Positions 44,949 through 55,200 of a stretch of DNA of 64,000 nt are shown here, in pieces. Source of the DNA: Malaya genurostris. Taxonomy: Eukaryota; Arthropoda; Insecta; Diptera; Culicidae. Every line of letters begins with the position of its first letter. The stretch's first letter is position 1. Location: contig NC_080571.1 of assembly GCF_030247185.1 (NCBI RefSeq), positions 233,695,666-233,759,665 of the forward strand, given 5' to 3'. The notes under the pieces were generated by a model. The model was not told the DNA's origin. It searched no databases and saw nothing but the letters and a program-made list of their open reading frames with translations. The position numbers and the translations under genes are program-made.

Positions 44949-46428
44949 CACTGTTAAATTTTAAATTCATTATAATATTATTTGCAAATTTCCATCCGAT
45001 TTGAAATGCTTCAAAAAGTGATGAAGTCGAATTCATTTGGATGATCATTTGAAAAAGTTGATCTTGTAGGTAGATCATTTTATTTTCAGTTATATCGCCT
45101 AAATCGACTTCATTTAAAGAAGCGAATGGCATTGAAGGAATATTTGTAGGTAGACTGCCATTAGAAGAAGATGATTTGGCCGGTCTACCTATTAATAAAT
45201 TGTTTTCGTTAGAAGAAGAACTGCAAGGCGGTCCTGTGTTTTGATTATTTACATTAGAAGAAATAGGAGATAGATTTCTACCTAATATACCAGCATAACT
45301 GACATTAGAAGAAGATGATGACGAGGTCGATCTACCTGTCAATAAATTGTTTTCGTTAGAAGACGAATTGGCAGGTGCCTTAGAAGAATTTTCAGGTATA
45401 TTCTGTAAATTTAAGGTCGTTGATTTGACTTGTTGTCTAAGCGAACGAGCGTTTAAAATTTTTTCCCTGACAGGACATTTCAAATAATTGGATTTATGAT
45501 TTCCATTGCAATTTGAACATGAAAATTTATCAGTGGTTTCATTCATTGGACAAACGTCTTTCGAATGCGATTTACCACAATTCAAACACCGTATATCCAT
45601 ATGACAATTTTTGGTTCCATGACCGAAGCCTTGGCAACGACGACATTGCGTTAAGTTAGCAATACGATTATGCCGTTTATAATGTTCCCAATGAATTTTA
45701 ATGTGGGAAATGAAACGTACTTTTTCTAAAGTTTTCAAATTGTTTACATCACTTCGATTGAAGTGTATTAGGTAAAGTTCATGGGAAATTCCAGAGCGTG
45801 GTTTAGAAGTACCATTCGCTCTTTTTTTCATAAGTATTACTTGGGAAGGGGCAAAACCAAGCAATTCTTTTAGTTCATTTTTAATTTCATCAATACTTTG
45901 ATCATTTGATAATCCTTTCAAGACAGCCTTGAAGGGTCTGTCTGATTTTATATCATATGAATAAAATTTATGAAGTTTTTCGGACAAATATCGAATAAGA
46001 CGTTCGTAATCTTCCAATCCATCCACCAAGACTCGACATTCTCCTCTTCGTCCGATTTGAAATGAGACTTTCACTTCCGGGAGAAAAGTAGAAAGCTCAG
46101 TACGGAATGCTTTGAAGTCGGAAATCATCACCGTCACTGGTGGCATAGATTGATGTTTCTTCCCAGAACGACAAGCGTCCATTTTGGGAATTTTTGAAGA
46201 ATTTTCTTCTATGTCGCTACAATCGGATTCAGGAAGAATCTCGTAAATATTGTTAGACGGCATAGGATCAACGGAAGGGAAATCCGTCCGTTGTCTTTTA
46301 TTTTTACATTCAGATTCTATAAGATCGTGAATGTTATTAGAAAAATGTTGAATAACGGATTGTGATTTATTCCGTATTGAATTATTTTTAGCCTTAGGCT
46401 TGTTGCCTTTCCGGTTGGACGCAGGCAT
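44938..46428 (-). CDS. LINE ORF1: gag-like nucleic-acid-binding protein
   Basis: 496 residues, intact. The N-terminus is basic (MPASNRKGNKPKAKN), followed by an acidic region and an RRM/PRE-C2HC-like middle. Then comes a set of zinc knuckles at roughly residues 255-315 (CRRCQGFGHGTKNC, CLNCGKSHSKDVC, CSNCNGNHKSNYLKC) and a Ser/Asn-rich tail with three similar ENNLL..GR blocks. Jockey-clade ORF1 proteins bind the element RNA and help it reach chromosomes. Its stop overlaps the ORF2 start. Confidence 0.9.
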   Translation of the reverse strand: MPASNRKGNKPKAKNNSIRNKSQSVIQHFSNNIHDLIESECKNKRQRTDFPSVDPMPSNNIYEILPESDCSDIEENSSKIPKMDACRSGKKHQSMPPVTVMISDFKAFRTELSTFLPEVKVSFQIGRRGECRVLVDGLEDYERLIRYLSEKLHKFYSYDIKSDRPFKAVLKGLSNDQSIDEIKNELKELLGFAPSQVILMKKRANGTSKPRSGISHELYLIHFNRSDVNNLKTLEKVRFISHIKIHWEHYKRHNRIANLTQCRRCQGFGHGTKNCHMDIRCLNCGKSHSKDVCPMNETTDKFSCSNCNGNHKSNYLKCPVREKILNARSLRQQVKSTTLNLQNIPENSSKAPANSSSNENNLLTGRSTSSSSSSNVSYAGILGRNLSPISSNVNNQNTGPPCSSSSNENNLLIGRPAKSSSSNGSLPTNIPSMPFASLNEVDLGDITENKMIYLQDQLFQMIIQMNSTSSLFEAFQIGWKFANNIIMNLKFNSDVK

Positions 46429-46519
46429 TTTTGAAATTAATGAAATTTTAAATTAAATTAACTAGGCTAAATTAGTCTTCGATTAGACTCCTAGCTAGCC
46501 TTAAAAAAGGCTGATTAAT

Positions 46520-46605
46520 TTCTTAGTCACTCTAATATCACTCTTTGTATCACTTAGTCACTCTAATATCACTCTTTGTATCACTTAGTCACTTAGTTAG
46601 TGATT
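46520..46605 (-). repeat. 31 bp tandem repeat in the LINE 5' UTR
   Basis: The unit of tcactctaatatcactctttg plus tatcacttag occurs twice in full and once in part. In the 5' fragment at 49735-49810 the same repeat has slightly more units, so copy number varies between insertions. It may be part of the internal promoter. Confidence 0.75.
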
Positions 46606-46739
46606 CAGGTAGCCTTGAAAAAGACTGAAGTCTTGAATCAATGAAACTCTAGGTAGCCAGAAAAAAATTCCAGGAGCCAAGAGCTATACGCGTGCGGTGC
46701 GAACGACTGTTCAACACCGACTGTAGTGCAATGCTGTTT

Positions 46740-47235
46740 GTGTCAAACTTTGTGGGCCATTCGTGAGTTAAGAGTACTCGTAAGTTCAGATAAAACTTAC
46801 AAGACCTTTTCGTTTTCTGGGTAAGTAATATGAAATATTTTGTAATGAAGAATATCATTAACGCTATAACTGCCACGGATTTAATGTTCAGAAAATTATT
46901 CATACTGATTTTCTCTATAACCTCTATTTCCAGCGCCGGTATCAGAGTTCGCCGTTTTTTCTTTCCTTTGTGTTGTTGCTAAGGACGGCTAAGACCGCTC
47001 ACGGTCCATCTTGCCACAGAGTTTAACGTTTATCAGCAAACTTTGTTTTCGGAAACTACAATATGTAAGTATTTCTATTGTCATATTCGCACCCATGAAC
47101 ATTCTCATCGTATTTGTTTTGTTGCATTTTGTTCTTAGACGAATAGAAATGGGTAACGCTGTTTACATACTTATATTCATATATTTTTATCGTTCACATT
47201 TATGTATGCGTTACGCAATAACTTGAAAACTTGAC
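46740..47235. other. Short intergenic stretch, no gene
   Basis: Between the LINE and a MITE. Open frame 47011-47226 has no motif. Confidence 0.4.
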
Positions 47236-47242
47236 TAGTAAT

Positions 47243-47961
47243 CACAGACTAACAGACATGACAGTATGAGTAAATTCTTATAAAAATATTTTTTCGTGAT
47301 GCACTAGTTCCACCTATATTGTACTGCGCGAACTATTTACTATCTGTACACCCCTTGTGTTATGTAAAAGTTTTTTTACTAGTTGGTTTCCCCTCGTTTG
47401 TCAACACCGATCAGCTGCTTGCAGGGATGCCTGATTTCATCAAAATATTTGAAAATGAATAGTCACAATAAATTATTGGATTACGTTGATAATATATTTA
47501 ACTTTATCGCGATGTTAGAAAGTAACCATTTATTTTTCTCAACGTTGCTCATCTAGATTAATTTTTATTGTGTTGGTAATTTTAACCCGAAATTAAGTGG
47601 CGGCAGACAAGAAGCAAGTAAATATTGTAACCAAACGGGTTTGATTTTGTATTGCGTTGAACGATGAGAAGTAGGCACAATTATGTATATAGTTTTGGCA
47701 ATATGCATTAAATCTGTATCCTGCATGAAATTCGCATGGACGTATACAAATCAATACATTACAGGTAATTCTGTATGAATGGCAACTCTGTTGATAAATG
47801 AAAAAAATAAACACAGTCTAGATGACAGATAGGATGTTTTTGATAGGGTAACGTGGCGCCATCATGACACATGTGAGTACTGTCCCAAATAAAGGAATAT
47901 TCGAAATGACCGGTAAAATGATTGAAGAATCTAATTTGAGTGTCCTGTCTGTTAGTCTGTG
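47243..47961 (+). mobile_element. 719 bp TIR element with 7 bp target duplication, copy 2
   Basis: Over 90 percent alike by eye to 14735-15454, same orientation. Flanked by perfect 7 bp repeats TAGTAAT (47236-47242 and 47962-47968). Confidence 0.85.
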
Positions 47962-48076
47962 TAGTAATACTAGCTGTCATATACTAAGAGCAAATTCAGC
48001 AGCTAGAAGTTCTATATGGAAGATCTACATATAATAGAGCAGAAACTGGAACAAACGAAGCAGCAGTTCACAAAAA

Positions 48077-48331
48077 TCTCGGTTGATTTTTCATTAGGGC
48101 ATATAAGCAAGTGTCAGTTTCTCTTTGATCACTCTCTCTTTCGATTATTGTGATGTGAATAAAAAGATTTTCTTCAATTTCACTACACTGTTCGAAAGTC
48201 GTATGTTTCGGGTATCATTTTATGCAAAGAGTTGAGTGATAAACGTGGAAACTACTTGGTAATTAATAGAAGAGAAAGTAAACAAAGAGAATCTCACTTG
48301 CGTATACGCCTTAATAAAAAATCAACCGAGA
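48077..48331 (+). mobile_element. MITE with TCTCGGTTGATTTTT ends
   Basis: Starts TCTCGGTTGATTTTTCATTA and ends TAAAAAATCAACCGAGA. The arms (gcatataagcaagtg / cacttgcgtatacgcc) are inverted. It is an uninterrupted relative of 16721-17946. Confidence 0.7.
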
Positions 48332-48506
48332 AATAATGAATCAGGATTGCAACCGCTAACGTATTATGCATTGCACATTGATCGTATGTTAATGTAAGCT
48401 ACCGCATGACCAAATTGTGATTTTCAACCAATGGGAATAAAAAAAGAAAAAATATGTCTAATTTTGGCTTCCGTTTAGTTTAATTTATGTGTTTATTTTA
48501 TTTTAG

Positions 48507-48739
48507 GATCAACTCAACAATTCTATGTTCATGCGCAGGGCCACAGGGTCAGTGAACATCTTGACAGCTTTGCTTCGGTCATACAACACCTCATCATGTT
48601 TTATTTCATTTTTTGTTATCATTATCCGCCAGTGCTCTCCAAAGTGAAAGGTACTCGATCGAAAGCAACTCTAGTAGGCCAACAGCAAAACATGGTCCGA
48701 TCACTATTGATAAAATTAGCGAAACACGACAAATGTTAA
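48507..48739 (+). pseudogene. Exon-like open frame with acceptor and poly(A) signal, unassigned
   Basis: A pyrimidine-rich acceptor (ttttattttag) precedes 76 open codons (starting STQQFYVHAQGHRVSEHL, later LSKVKGTRSKATLVGQQQ) and a TAA. AATAAA follows at 48770-48775. The product is not recognised and no upstream exon was found. It could be a true last exon or a captured one. Confidence 0.3.
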
Positions 48740-48775
48740 ATCAAATTAAATCTGTAATTGAAACAAAAAAATAAA

Positions 48776-49551
48776 ATACGTTTTTGTTATTACTTTATCC
48801 TATTTGTTTTGTTTTCGTATAAAATCCCACAATTTATGTTTTTGTAAATGTTTAAAATAAGTTCATAATAATACCTGTATTCACGAAAAACATCGTTTGC
48901 AATTACGTTGTTTTAAATCACATTGTTTGTGGTCACATCGATTGCCGTCACGCTATTTTTCATCACGTCGTGCTACATTACAATAAGTACAGTACATCTC
49001 CTTAATCACATCAATACTCATACGTCGTTTCAATAAGGCGTATAGGTGTTGCTCAAACATTGATGTGCAGCGATTTTGATGTGATATCACAATTTATTTT
49101 TTTCTGTGTACTCAAACCACGAGTAAGAATGAGATCTGCTGTCTCTGCTCAATCCACTCTTGGAGTAAGATTTTTCGATTTCGCAAATCTCAAAATTTTT
49201 TCAAGTTCTAAAGTCGGTTTTTTCAAAAAAATTGTTTTTGAAATTACACCTGATCTGGACGTTTCAAAAACACGTTTCCTTGAAATTACGCGGTTTTTTA
49301 CCAGGAATTTCCGAAGTTACGCGTTTTTGCGCGGTTTTCGTTAAGTGGTTCGTATCCGTCGCGTAAAAAAAGACATCAGTGTATTTTGTGACAAAGATAG
49401 TTTTTATCAATTTGCAGAGTTTTGTATAATTCGAAAAAAATTCTAGTTTCTGGAGGCATTACAATAAATACTTGCTAGAATTTACATTACGACGAAATTT
49501 TTCATGAATATATTTATGGACACTAGAACGATAAAATAAGAACACTTACTT
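48776..49551. other. Intergenic, no gene seen
   Basis: 48890-49085 has repeated atcac(a/g)tyg-type words (cacattgtttgtggtcacatc and the like), probably a decayed repeat. The open frame 49060-49344 is not supported. Confidence 0.35.
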
Positions 49552-50086
49552 CAGTCGGTGTTGAACAGTCGTTCGCACCGCACGCGTATAGCTCTTGGCT
49601 CCTGGAAATTTTTTCTGGCTACCTAGAGTTTCATTGATTCAAGGCTTCAGTCTTTTTCAAGGCTACCTGAATCACTAACAGTCTTTTTAAAGACTAACAA
49701 TTAGTCAGCCTTTCTCAAGGCTATACAAAAAGTGATATTTGAGTGACTAAGTGATACAAAGAGTGATATTAGAGTGACTAAGTGATACAAAGAGTGATAT
49801 TAGAGTGACTAGGAAATTAATCAGCCTTTTTTAAGGCTTGCTAGAAGTCTAATCGAAGACTAATTTAGCCTAGTTAGTTTAATTTAAATTTTCATTCATT
49901 TCAAAAATGCCTGCGTCCAACCGGAAAGGCAACAAGCCTAAGGCTGAAAATAATTCAATACGGAATAAATCACAATCCGTTATTCAACATTTTTCTAATA
50001 ACATTCACGATCTTATAGAATCTGAATGTAAAAATAAACGACAACGGACGGATTTCCCTTCCGTTGATCCTATACCGTCTAACAAT
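49552..50086 (+). mobile_element. 5' fragment of the Juan-like LINE (3' part missing)
   Basis: Begins CAGTCGGTGTTGAACAGTCG, exactly as the full-length element does. It has the 31 bp tandem repeat, and starts ORF1 at 49907 (MPASNRKGNKPKAEN..). Similarity ends at 50086 within ORF1 after SNN. There is no tail and no ORF2. Poly(A)-primed LINEs usually lose the 5' end, so this 3' loss must come from a later deletion or rearrangement. Confidence 0.85.
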
Positions 50087-51779
50087 AAGTCAATTGTCTG
50101 CCGTGGCAATCAAGGGCTGCCAAACGTAAAATAATGAATTTTATGATTCAAACTAAAGCTAAGCTTGATTAGAATTATGAGGACTCTGCACCATCCATTT
50201 CCAAGAAGCAGTGATGACATTGCACTATAGTGATACACCAAAGTGTAAGTTTCATCCCTACACTGAGAATGCAGCCGGCGAACACCGCACAAAAAGAAAA
50301 GCGCGCTTCTTCTCAGTGTCCAATAGACAGACAATAGAGTGTTTGGTTCAAGAAGCTGGTGCGGGTGAACCACATTTTTCTCGCATGAATCGCTGTCACG
50401 TGCTCTCGCCTAGATAAACACAAGTGATTTCTGGTGCGTGCTGGTTAGCGTAGGGCTAGCCTTACTATGATAATCTTTATCGCAGCAAGGAAAAAACACA
50501 GTTTCGCCGATAAGTTGTATTTTTGCTGAATATGCGTGCCCCATGCTTCTCTTATGCGAATCGTTCATTAGGGTGCTAACCGGAATGTACACTTCGGTGA
50601 AAATATCTGCGTCCTCCTCGGAGAATTTGAGAGCTCTACTCTAGCATTTTGGTGTGATCCAGCGCTAGGGTTGAGAGAAAATATACACGCGGTCTCATGA
50701 TGCTTGCACACTTTATATAACAGCTCTAGTTGATGTTGTCAGTGTGAGAGGAGAGATCAAACTTGCTCTTCGTCACACAAAGGCAATGGACATGTATACC
50801 AACTAGAGGAAGAAGAAGAACTGGTTTGCTCCATCCGAAACAATTGAGATATTTTCGAATTGGTCTTAGCCGATCGGAGAATGAAAGTGGGGAATCACTT
50901 GGGTATGAGAAAGCTTCCCGCAAGAAGGGTTCCCCGTATCATGGACCATAGACCACAAAAGTTTCCGAAGATAATTTTGCAGGAATGCCTGTTGTGTGGA
51001 TTTGTCAGTCATTAAAGTCTTGGCGGCCGTTTTCTGGGAATGCACGCTGTATAATCATTTTTAAATACATTAAAAATGGGGAAACATTCAATAGCGAATA
51101 AAATCATGATAAAATTTTCAGTTGTGTTCTCAAACAATTCAAAATTAAACTTTTCTGAAATGTTTGGTATAAACGTGTATCAAAGAGGATAATTCATAAG
51201 GCGTTTGGATTCTATCGCCACTGCGAGCAGATGTATTGTGTGTCGTTTGCAAAATTAGTTTCGCTTCCGACAAGAGCGATTACGTCACAGCTGCCAGTTG
51301 TTTGCATTGGTGAAAAACAACGAAAAGAGGACAACGGTGAGGAGCATCACACAAAATCAGCCGTTCTAATGGTTCTAAAAGTTTGCTAAAGAACTATTAA
51401 GATTTGTCGTTCGCAAATCGAATGTAAATATACTCAGTTTAGTGCAAATTTAGAACAGTTTGATTTGTGCACTTTTCGCTGTGTGAAATTCACAGTAATC
51501 GAGATCAAGTGAAGCCTTCTTTGTTTTTGCGAAAAATGTGAAAAAACGGAAAGCTTGCTTAATTCATACAATTGATCAACTAATTGATATTCGGAAGTGT
51601 TAAGGAACATGTCAGTGGTTTTCGTATTCACGACATCCAGTTATGTTTCTGACATTACCCACCCGCCTTTTTTATTTTATTGTTTAGTGATTTTAACATG
51701 CATCGAGTTTCGATACTCTAAAAAGCAGCATACAATGGAATCCAAAAGATTATAAGTTGCTTCCAAGAGATCAAATTTT
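50087..51779. repeat. Dispersed repeat and intergenic DNA
   Basis: 50200-50800 is the inverse of the repeat at 13595-14240 (ctggtgcggg.., gtgctctcgcctagataa.., agtgtgagaggagagatc). The rest shows no gene. Open frames here are short and without motifs. Confidence 0.4.
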
Positions 51780-51915
51780 TACAAGCACAATTGAATCGAA
51801 CCCAACTAGTTGATTTGAAGCAGCCATTGAAGGGAAAACTTGTAGAATATTAGATCCGGCACGACTGCGTAGTCTTTCATCAGGACAACGCCCGGTCTTA
51901 TGTTTTTGGTAAACA
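51780..51915 (+). pseudogene. Mariner transposase fragment
   Basis: The plus frame reads QLNRTQLVDLKQPLKGKL, then after a stop CVVFHQDNARSYVF. This corresponds to the segment before and at the second catalytic Asp of mariner transposases (VVFHQDNARPH in the family). Decayed, with no borders visible. Confidence 0.65.
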
Positions 51916-52055
51916 ACAATTTAGATATTAGTGGCACTCACTCCACTATTATTCAGTGATTGAGTGAGAAATTGATAGACACCTGGCTCGTGAGTATAAT
52001 TTACAAAACAAAAATATAAATTATTCCACTCCTTTACACAGCATCACAGTCTTAC

Positions 52056-52293
52056 CTGATCAGCAGCAACAGTTCCAATGCAAAGCAGAGGGTCCTTGAA
52101 GTAAGCGCAAACCTGGCACGAAACCGAATAAAGTAAGAAATGGAAAATGCATAAAAATTGAATATATTTAACTATTTCGAAAGGGACAAAATGCAAATGA
52201 CGAAATATTGTTGGGTATTTTTCCACGGTTCGAATTTGGCTCACCTTGCGTGGCACTTGTCGATGTCTTCTTTGCACCTGGCAGCAGAGTCCT
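52056..52293 (-). CDS. ITG-like precursor, next two exons
   Basis: 52293-52245 (49 nt; RGLCCQVQRRHRQVPRK with the preceding split Arg codon), a 132 bp intron, then 52112-52056 (57 nt; VCAYFKDPLLCIGTVAADQ) followed by GTAAGA. Phases fit the exon at 62896 exactly (CG plus A). Confidence 0.8.
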
Positions 52294-55200
52294 CTGTTTC
52301 CGATGGGGAAAATAGAAAAAAATATGCTATTTCAGTACAAATGGTAAATGGCTCGAGGATTTTATTAGTTTTAAACTCTCGTGACATTACAGACGGAGAA
52401 CTTTGGAAAAGGGTTTCGGGCGATTGAGAAACAAAACAGCTCTTAGGTAACTTCGGATTTTAATCGCACTACAGATTAAACGTCGTGTTTATGTTATAAA
52501 ACATGTGACATTCAGCATATATGAAGTTAAAAAAAAGATTATTCTTAGAACTTATCGACAGAATATTTTCAATGAAAAAATGATCATTAAATTAGAACTT
52601 CAGTCTCAGTTATTTGTTCCTCCATTTTTTCATCGCTAACGCATTCTACTAATGTTCTACCTTTTTTTGTATAACCTACTAGGAACAAAATAAAATAGCA
52701 AGACTACATTCTGAGTATGTTGAAAGAACACATTCAATTACACCAAGCTCAGAGATTTAGGACCGAGTCAAAATGTTAATTTAATACTTATTTTACGTTG
52801 CAGATTGCTTTGAAAGTTGAATTCCTGTTATTTTCGTCTCAATCACATTATGTTTACATAAGCTCAGTGCTTTCATTTTATTTAAAAAACAAAAAAAAAA
52901 CTCCCAAATTGTTGATTTTTGAGCCCCAGAGCGCATACACACATTGGTAGCAACATTCGCAGCCATACATTCATCAACTTTTCCCACTGTTCGGCGCTTA
53001 AAAATGATTGAGGATTTTTATTTTTCAACTCGATAAGCCACTTTCTTATTCTGAGTAGGCAGCAAACTCTCAGGTTTTAATAAAATTTCCACCCTAACTG
53101 CTGCCAAACCGTTTGTTTGAAGCTAGTTTCGAACCTAGTTTCAACATTGTCGAATTGAAAATCGTGTCAGTTTCGAACGTGATTTTTTATATCAGGCTTG
53201 CTCAGATCTCCGTTGCTAAGTGCGAAACCAACACAGTTTCGTGAAACGTGTTTGTTTGATGAAATTACCCTGGGACAGTTTCAGTTTTCTCAGGCTAAAA
53301 CAACATTCGACATTGCCATGAAAAGCCACTTCGCATACTTTGTTTTTTTTTTTACCGAAATTGATCCAGACTGTCTTTTGAAAATGTCCTGTCTTTTGAA
53401 TCTTCTCACAAACTTAACTTCATTGGATTTTGAGATGATTATGACCTTCAGTTAAATTTAGAATTCGATTAAAGACTGTGAAAAATAATTCAGTTTGGAT
53501 AAGAAAAAGCTATTGTAAGAAATATCCTTAGCTCTTATTTTATAAAAAAATCATTCAAATAGAAAGTGGCGTTTTTTGTAAAATTGATTTTTTTAAAACG
53601 ATTTTGAATGCAGCAATATTTTAACATTTCTAATCGAAAAATTGACTAATTTTGTGGAAATCGCTTATACAACACTGTTTTGTAAAGTTTGTTTTATTCA
53701 CAAAAGACAATCTAGATGAATTCCTGAAAAGTAAGGTACGCAAAGCGACTTTTTGTGACAAAGTCTACATGTCCAGGCAGGTCTATTAAAAATTGAGTAG
53801 GTACTGCCAACATTTGTTCGAGTTAGCGCGAAATGTGTCTACACAGCCGAGTTGTAGATCAGCACGAGGGACAAGGTGAAGTTGTATGAATAGAAATAAC
53901 TTATTTTTGTGACTCCGACTACGTCATTAATCACCGTTAAGAAAATGATCTTATTTCAATGAATTAAAATGCTTCAGTGCAATTTTGGTAAAGATTATTG
54001 AACAAAGTTTTTCGGAATGTGTGGAAAATTGTAGATTGCCGGGCCATTACGGTGTCCATAAAGTTTTATTCAGAATAAAGCATTGCCAATCACGTAGAAT
54101 TTTGCGTGAAGTCATTTCCCCACATCTTCATAACTAGTGAAGTGTTGCTCAGCAAGTGCGTGGGACATCAGTGGAAATAAATGATAGTCCGAAGGGGCCA
54201 AGCCAAAGAAGTATGGCGGGAGAGGTAAAAACTCCCAAGGCTGTTTTTGACCGTTTTTGCAGTGTTTGTTGAATCGTTGTCATGATGATTTTCTCATGTC
54301 TTTTCTTCTGGTCGCTTTTCGAGTAATGCTTAAGTCATAGCTTGCTGTTGGTAGCGATCCTCTGGTTTGAAAAGCTGGCAGTATAAGATAAAAAGCTTTT
54401 GCAGTTGATGTCGACAGTTGGCCAAGGTTGACATATGATTTTCTGCGCTAGGGACTCCCCAAAGAAATTCATTTCGTATTTTTCATGTCACGAAAACAAG
54501 ATTTCGCTTCCCGTTTTTCGCTTTTCCTGCTGTCTTTCATTCAGGTCATGAGGAGTTTATTTTTCCACCTTCGGAATCTTCTGTACGACTCAGAAATGGC
54601 TTAGCGACGAACGCTTAACCTCTCCGCCAGTTGGTTTTAGTTCTTGCGATTCGGCATTACAATTTTTTCAATTGATTTGTGCATTTTTTGTCACTTTTAC
54701 ACTGCGATTCCTACTTTCAAATCGTTTAAATTAACATTCACACGTTGCGACCGATAGAGCATTTTTTTTTTTTTTTCATAAATACGTTTATTTCATAGGC
54801 AATATACATAAGTTTTTCTTCGCCGTGGCATCTACAATACATAGTACTTTAAACCTAATACATTTCGAATATCCTATTAGTATGTTGGTATTCATTAGTT
54901 AATCTAAACACTGTTTTTATCAAGCGAGTTGCTATTATAAATTACATTAAATGAAATACATTTATTTTGTACATGATCTTATAACTATTTCAGGTTTGTT
55001 TGTATCAGTTCATCACTTTTATTTAATATAAGATAGCTGGCTATTGGTTGAGCTCATGGAAGAGAAAACAATCTAACATAAAATAAAATTTAAATTGGAA
55101 CTCCAATGGACTTAATGAAATAATAAAGAAGTTTCATGTAAGGAACGTCACGACAAGCAAGAATGTCGCGAACTGGGACATTGGATAGTCTACCTTGGGT

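Larger units (their letters stand above)
42008..46724 (-). mobile_element. Full-length Juan-like jockey-clade LINE
   Basis: Flanked by a perfect 15 bp duplication agtgcaatgctgttt (41996-42010 and 46725-46739). The 3' end is an uninterrupted tail of about 50 A (T on the plus strand, 42008-42060), preceded by a TA run at 42149-42174. It has two overlapping intact ORFs and a 5' UTR of about 300 bp with a 31 bp tandem repeat. Intact reading frames, a long pure tail and a perfect duplication show a recent insertion. A 5' fragment of the same family lies at 49552-50086. Confidence 0.92.
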
